Positions 61,657-64,000 of a stretch of 64,000 bases of DNA are shown piece after piece; within the stretch, counting starts at the first letter, position 1; the number at the start of each line of letters is the position of its first letter. Both the position numbers and the translations under genes were made by a program. The DNA comes from an uncultured Paracoccaceae bacterium (lineage in GTDB: Bacteria > Pseudomonadota > Alphaproteobacteria > Rhodobacterales > Rhodobacteraceae). The notes below the pieces were generated by a model. It saw only the letters and a list, made by a program, of their open reading frames with translations. It was not told where the DNA came from and ran no database searches. The stretch spans positions 62,001 through 126,000 of the forward strand of contig CALKXV010000020.1 in assembly GCA_938005545.1 (NCBI GenBank), given 5' to 3'.

Positions 61657-63015
61657 TTAGCGATAAGTGACGGCTTTGACCGCATCGATGACCTCTTTCA
61701 CCGAGGTTAGGGCCAGTTTCTCAAGGTTCGCCGCATAGGGCATGGGCACGTCTTTGCCGGTGCAGGCGAGGACAGGCGCGTCGAGATAGTCAAAGGCTTC
61801 GCGCATGATCTCGGCACTGATGTGGTCGGCCATGGAGGCAACGGGCCATGCTTCTTCGATCAGAACACAGCGATTGGTTTTCTTCACGCTTTCGATGACC
61901 GTGGACATGTCGAGCGGGCGCAAGGTGCGCAGATCGATAACGTCGGCCTGCACGCCTTCTTTCGCCAGCTCATCTGCGGCTTGCAACGTGTATGTCATGC
62001 CGATGCCCCAGGACACGAGCGTTACATCGGCACCTTCGCGCCAGATGCGGGCTTTGCCGAAGGGGATGGTGAAATCGTCGAACTTTGGAACGTCGAAGCT
62101 TTGACCATAGAGGATTTCATTTTCGAGAAAGACCACAGGGTTCGGGTCGCGGATCGCTTGTTTCAGCAGACCTTTGGCGTCAGCGGCAGAATAGGGCATG
62201 ACGACCTTAAGGCCGGGCACGCTTGCGTACCAAGCGGCGTAATCCTGGCTGTGTTGCGCACCCACGCGTGCAGCCGCACCGTTCGGGCCGCGGAACACGA
62301 TGGGCGAGCCCATCTGACCGCCGGACATATAGAGCGTTTTGGCCGCCGAGTTGATGATGTGGTCAATCGCCTGCATTGCAAAGTTGAAGGTCATGAATTC
62401 CACGATGGGTTTCAGACCGCCCCAGCTTGCACCGACACCGATGCCTGCAAACCCATGTTCGGTGATCGGTGTGTCGACCACACGGCGGGCCCCGAATTCA
62501 TCGAGCAGACCTTGGGTGATCTTATAAGCGCCTTGGTATTCGGCAACTTCTTCGCCCATGACGAAAACTGTGTCGTCGGTGCGCATTTCCTCGGCCATGG
62601 CGTCGCGCAGCGCTTCGCGCACGGTTGTTGCGACCATTTCTGTGCCTTCGGGATAGTCGGGCGACCGGTCGGTTTGAACCTGAGCCGGGGGCGCGCTGAC
62701 TTCGGTGGCCACAGGGGCCGCCTCAGCCACCGCGGCCGCAGGCGCGGCGGTTGCGACGTCGTCGGCGCTTTCGCCATCTTCCACAAGGATCGCAATCGCT
62801 GTGTTGACCTTCACGGCCTCGGTGCCCTCAGCAATCAGGATCTTGCCAACGACACCTTCATCGACGGCTTCGAATTCCATCGTAGCCTTGTCGGTTTCAA
62901 TCTCGGCCATGATGTCGCCGCTTGAAACGGTATCACCTTCTTTGACCAGCCATTTGGCCAGCGTGCCTTCTTCCATTGTGGGCGAAAGGGCGGGCATAAG
63001 AATTTCGGTTGCCAT
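61657..63015 (-). CDS. pdhB: Pyruvate dehydrogenase E1 beta with lipoyl domain
   Basis: This 452-residue protein has an N-terminal lipoyl domain (Lys43 in [11 protein letters not shown]) and a linker ([15 protein letters not shown]), then the E1 beta domain with [48 protein letters not shown] and C-terminal [10 protein letters not shown]. Lipoyl-carrying E1 beta is known from alphaproteobacteria. ATG 63015 is chosen, as the upstream frame to 63114 reads through pdhA. Confidence 0.93.
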   Translation of the reverse strand: MATEILMPALSPTMEEGTLAKWLVKEGDTVSSGDIMAEIETDKATMEFEAVDEGVVGKILIAEGTEAVKVNTAIAILVEDGESADDVATAAPAAAVAEAAPVATEVSAPPAQVQTDRSPDYPEGTEMVATTVREALRDAMAEEMRTDDTVFVMGEEVAEYQGAYKITQGLLDEFGARRVVDTPITEHGFAGIGVGASWGGLKPIVEFMTFNFAMQAIDHIINSAAKTLYMSGGQMGSPIVFRGPNGAAARVGAQHSQDYAAWYASVPGLKVVMPYSAADAKGLLKQAIRDPNPVVFLENEILYGQSFDVPKFDDFTIPFGKARIWREGADVTLVSWGIGMTYTLQAADELAKEGVQADVIDLRTLRPLDMSTVIESVKKTNRCVLIEEAWPVASMADHISAEIMREAFDYLDAPVLACTGKDVPMPYAANLEKLALTSVKEVIDAVKAVTYR

Positions 63016-63028
63016 GTTGGTTTCTTCC

Positions 63029-64000
63029 TTACGCGTCGACGGTGATGTCTGTCCAAAGCTCGGACAACTCCGGTTCCGGGCTTTCTTTTGAAAATTCGGC
63101 TGCGGCGTTGACAATGTCTCGGATGTCTTTGTCGATGGACTTCAATTCGTCTTCCGAGACTTTGGCCGCCAACAAGCGCTTCCGGACCTGTTCAATCGCG
63201 TCACGTTCTTCGCGAATCTTTTGCACTTCGTCGCGCGTTCTGTATTTCGCGGGGTCTGACATGGAATGGCCGCGATAACGGTAGGTATTGACCTCTAAGA
63301 TATAAGGGCCTTTGCCCGAACGACAGTGTTTAACCGCGCGTGCGCCCGCGTCGCGCACCTCCAGAACGTCCATACCATCAACCGCTTCGCCTTTGATGCC
63401 GTAAGCCGCCCCGCGTTCCCAAAGTGAAGGAGATTTGGTTGCACGTTGAACGCTTGTGCCCATGGCGTATTGGTTGTTTTCAATCACGAAAACGACGGGC
63501 AGCTCCCATAATTGAGCCATGTTATAGGTCTCATATACTTGGCCTTGGTTGGCCGCACCGTCCCCAAAGTAGGTAAATGTGACGTTGTCGTTGCCTTTAT
63601 ACTTGTCAGAAAACGCAAGACCCGCGCCAAGGGGCACATTCGCGCCCACGATCCCATGGCCCCCATAGAAATGCGCGTCCTTCGAGAACATGTGCATCGA
63701 ACCGCCTTTCCCTTTGGAATAGCCGTCCTTTCGCCCTGTCAATTCGGCCATAACGCCGTTTGGGGTCATGCCGCAGGCCAACATATGGCCGTGATCGCGG
63801 TAGGTTGTGATGCGTTTGTCGTTTTCTTTTGTGTTGGCTTCCAGCCCCACAACAACCGCTTCCTGACCAATATAAAGGTGACAGAACCCACCGATCAGCC
63901 CCATGCCATACAATTGGCCAGCTTTTTCTTCGAACCGGCGGATCAACAGCATGTCTTTGTAATATCGGAGTAATTCGTCTTTTGAAGCGGTCTGCTTCTT
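63029..64000 (-). CDS. pdhA: Pyruvate dehydrogenase E1 alpha, 5' end outside window
   Basis: The frame is open to the window edge, giving at least 323 residues and starting with [17 protein letters not shown]. The thiamine diphosphate motif is [33 protein letters not shown] and the phosphorylation-loop-like segment is [19 protein letters not shown]. With pdhB and pdhC it makes acetyl-CoA from pyruvate. Only the first few residues are missing. Confidence 0.93.
   Translation of the reverse strand, partial: KKQTASKDELLRYYKDMLLIRRFEEKAGQLYGMGLIGGFCHLYIGQEAVVVGLEANTKENDKRITTYRDHGHMLACGMTPNGVMAELTGRKDGYSKGKGGSMHMFSKDAHFYGGHGIVGANVPLGAGLAFSDKYKGNDNVTFTYFGDGAANQGQVYETYNMAQLWELPVVFVIENNQYAMGTSVQRATKSPSLWERGAAYGIKGEAVDGMDVLEVRDAGARAVKHCRSGKGPYILEVNTYRYRGHSMSDPAKYRTRDEVQKIREERDAIEQVRKRLLAAKVSEDELKSIDKDIRDIVNAAAEFSKESPEPELSELWTDITVDA

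Noticed and set aside
1-64000. CRISPR arrays, insertion sequences, tRNA or rRNA genes
   Set aside because: No regularly spaced repeats, transposase frames, or cloverleaf sequences other than the tmRNA acceptor were seen. The search was by eye, so a short tRNA could still be missed.

Overview
The window looks like a stretch of chromosome from a marine Rhodobacterales (Roseobacter-group) alphaproteobacterium. The evidence is a complete Rhodobacter-type gene transfer agent (GTA) cluster followed by cysE, a circularly permuted two-piece tmRNA gene with the tag ANNNEAPMAMAA, a DMSP demethylase-like gene near acuI, an alphaproteobacterial SspB, and E1-alpha / lipoyl-E1-beta / E2 pyruvate dehydrogenase genes. 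Almost the whole window is coding. Many genes overlap by 1-8 bases, which points to translationally coupled operons.

Layout. 1-1418: end of a type I secretion ATPase and its HlyD adaptor. 1415-5164: a solute-binding protein divergent from a histidine kinase and single-domain receiver, with an inverted repeat between them. 5332-7113: two tandem secreted SGNH-hydrolase paralogues. 7221-11149: ATP-grasp, alpha-E, transglutaminase and Anbu (proteasome-like) operon. 11146-13242: PobA and an SDR. 13258-21533: a LacI-controlled carbohydrate ABC transporter with an isomerase, a Gfo/Idh dehydrogenase and a degenerate SDR. 21632-24683: an orphan ABC ATPase, a metallo-beta-lactamase/rhodanese fusion and a WYL regulator. 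24845-27780: TatABC, a DUF815 ATPase and a c-type cytochrome. 27931-31737: SspB, a GFA protein, a DUF1194 protein, an NrtS/chemoreceptor fusion and a frameshifted small membrane protein. 31802-32188: ssrA with its promoter. 32430-36121: dmdA-like gene, accessory membrane protein and acuI. 36198-41942: fabD, fabG, acpP, fabF and mltG, with a PilZ gene on the other strand. 42132-56604: GTA. 56601-64000: DksA-like protein, cysE, cysK, two cupins, an MliC-like lipoprotein and the pyruvate dehydrogenase operon, cut by the window end.

The GTA cluster has intact terminase, portal, protease, capsid, connector, tail, tape-measure, hub, peptidase and host-specificity genes in the standard order, so it is probably a functional head-tail module maintained by the host. 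The dmdA-acuI pair suggests use of algal dimethylsulfoniopropionate. The most notable local signals are the fully readable split tmRNA, the chemoreceptor with an N-terminal NrtS-like membrane domain, the single-A frameshift at 31329-31333, the 122-base terS/terL overlap, several inverted repeats that look like operators, and the SGNH and cupin tandem pairs. Functions were assigned by reading motifs and remembered family sequences. No database search was run.
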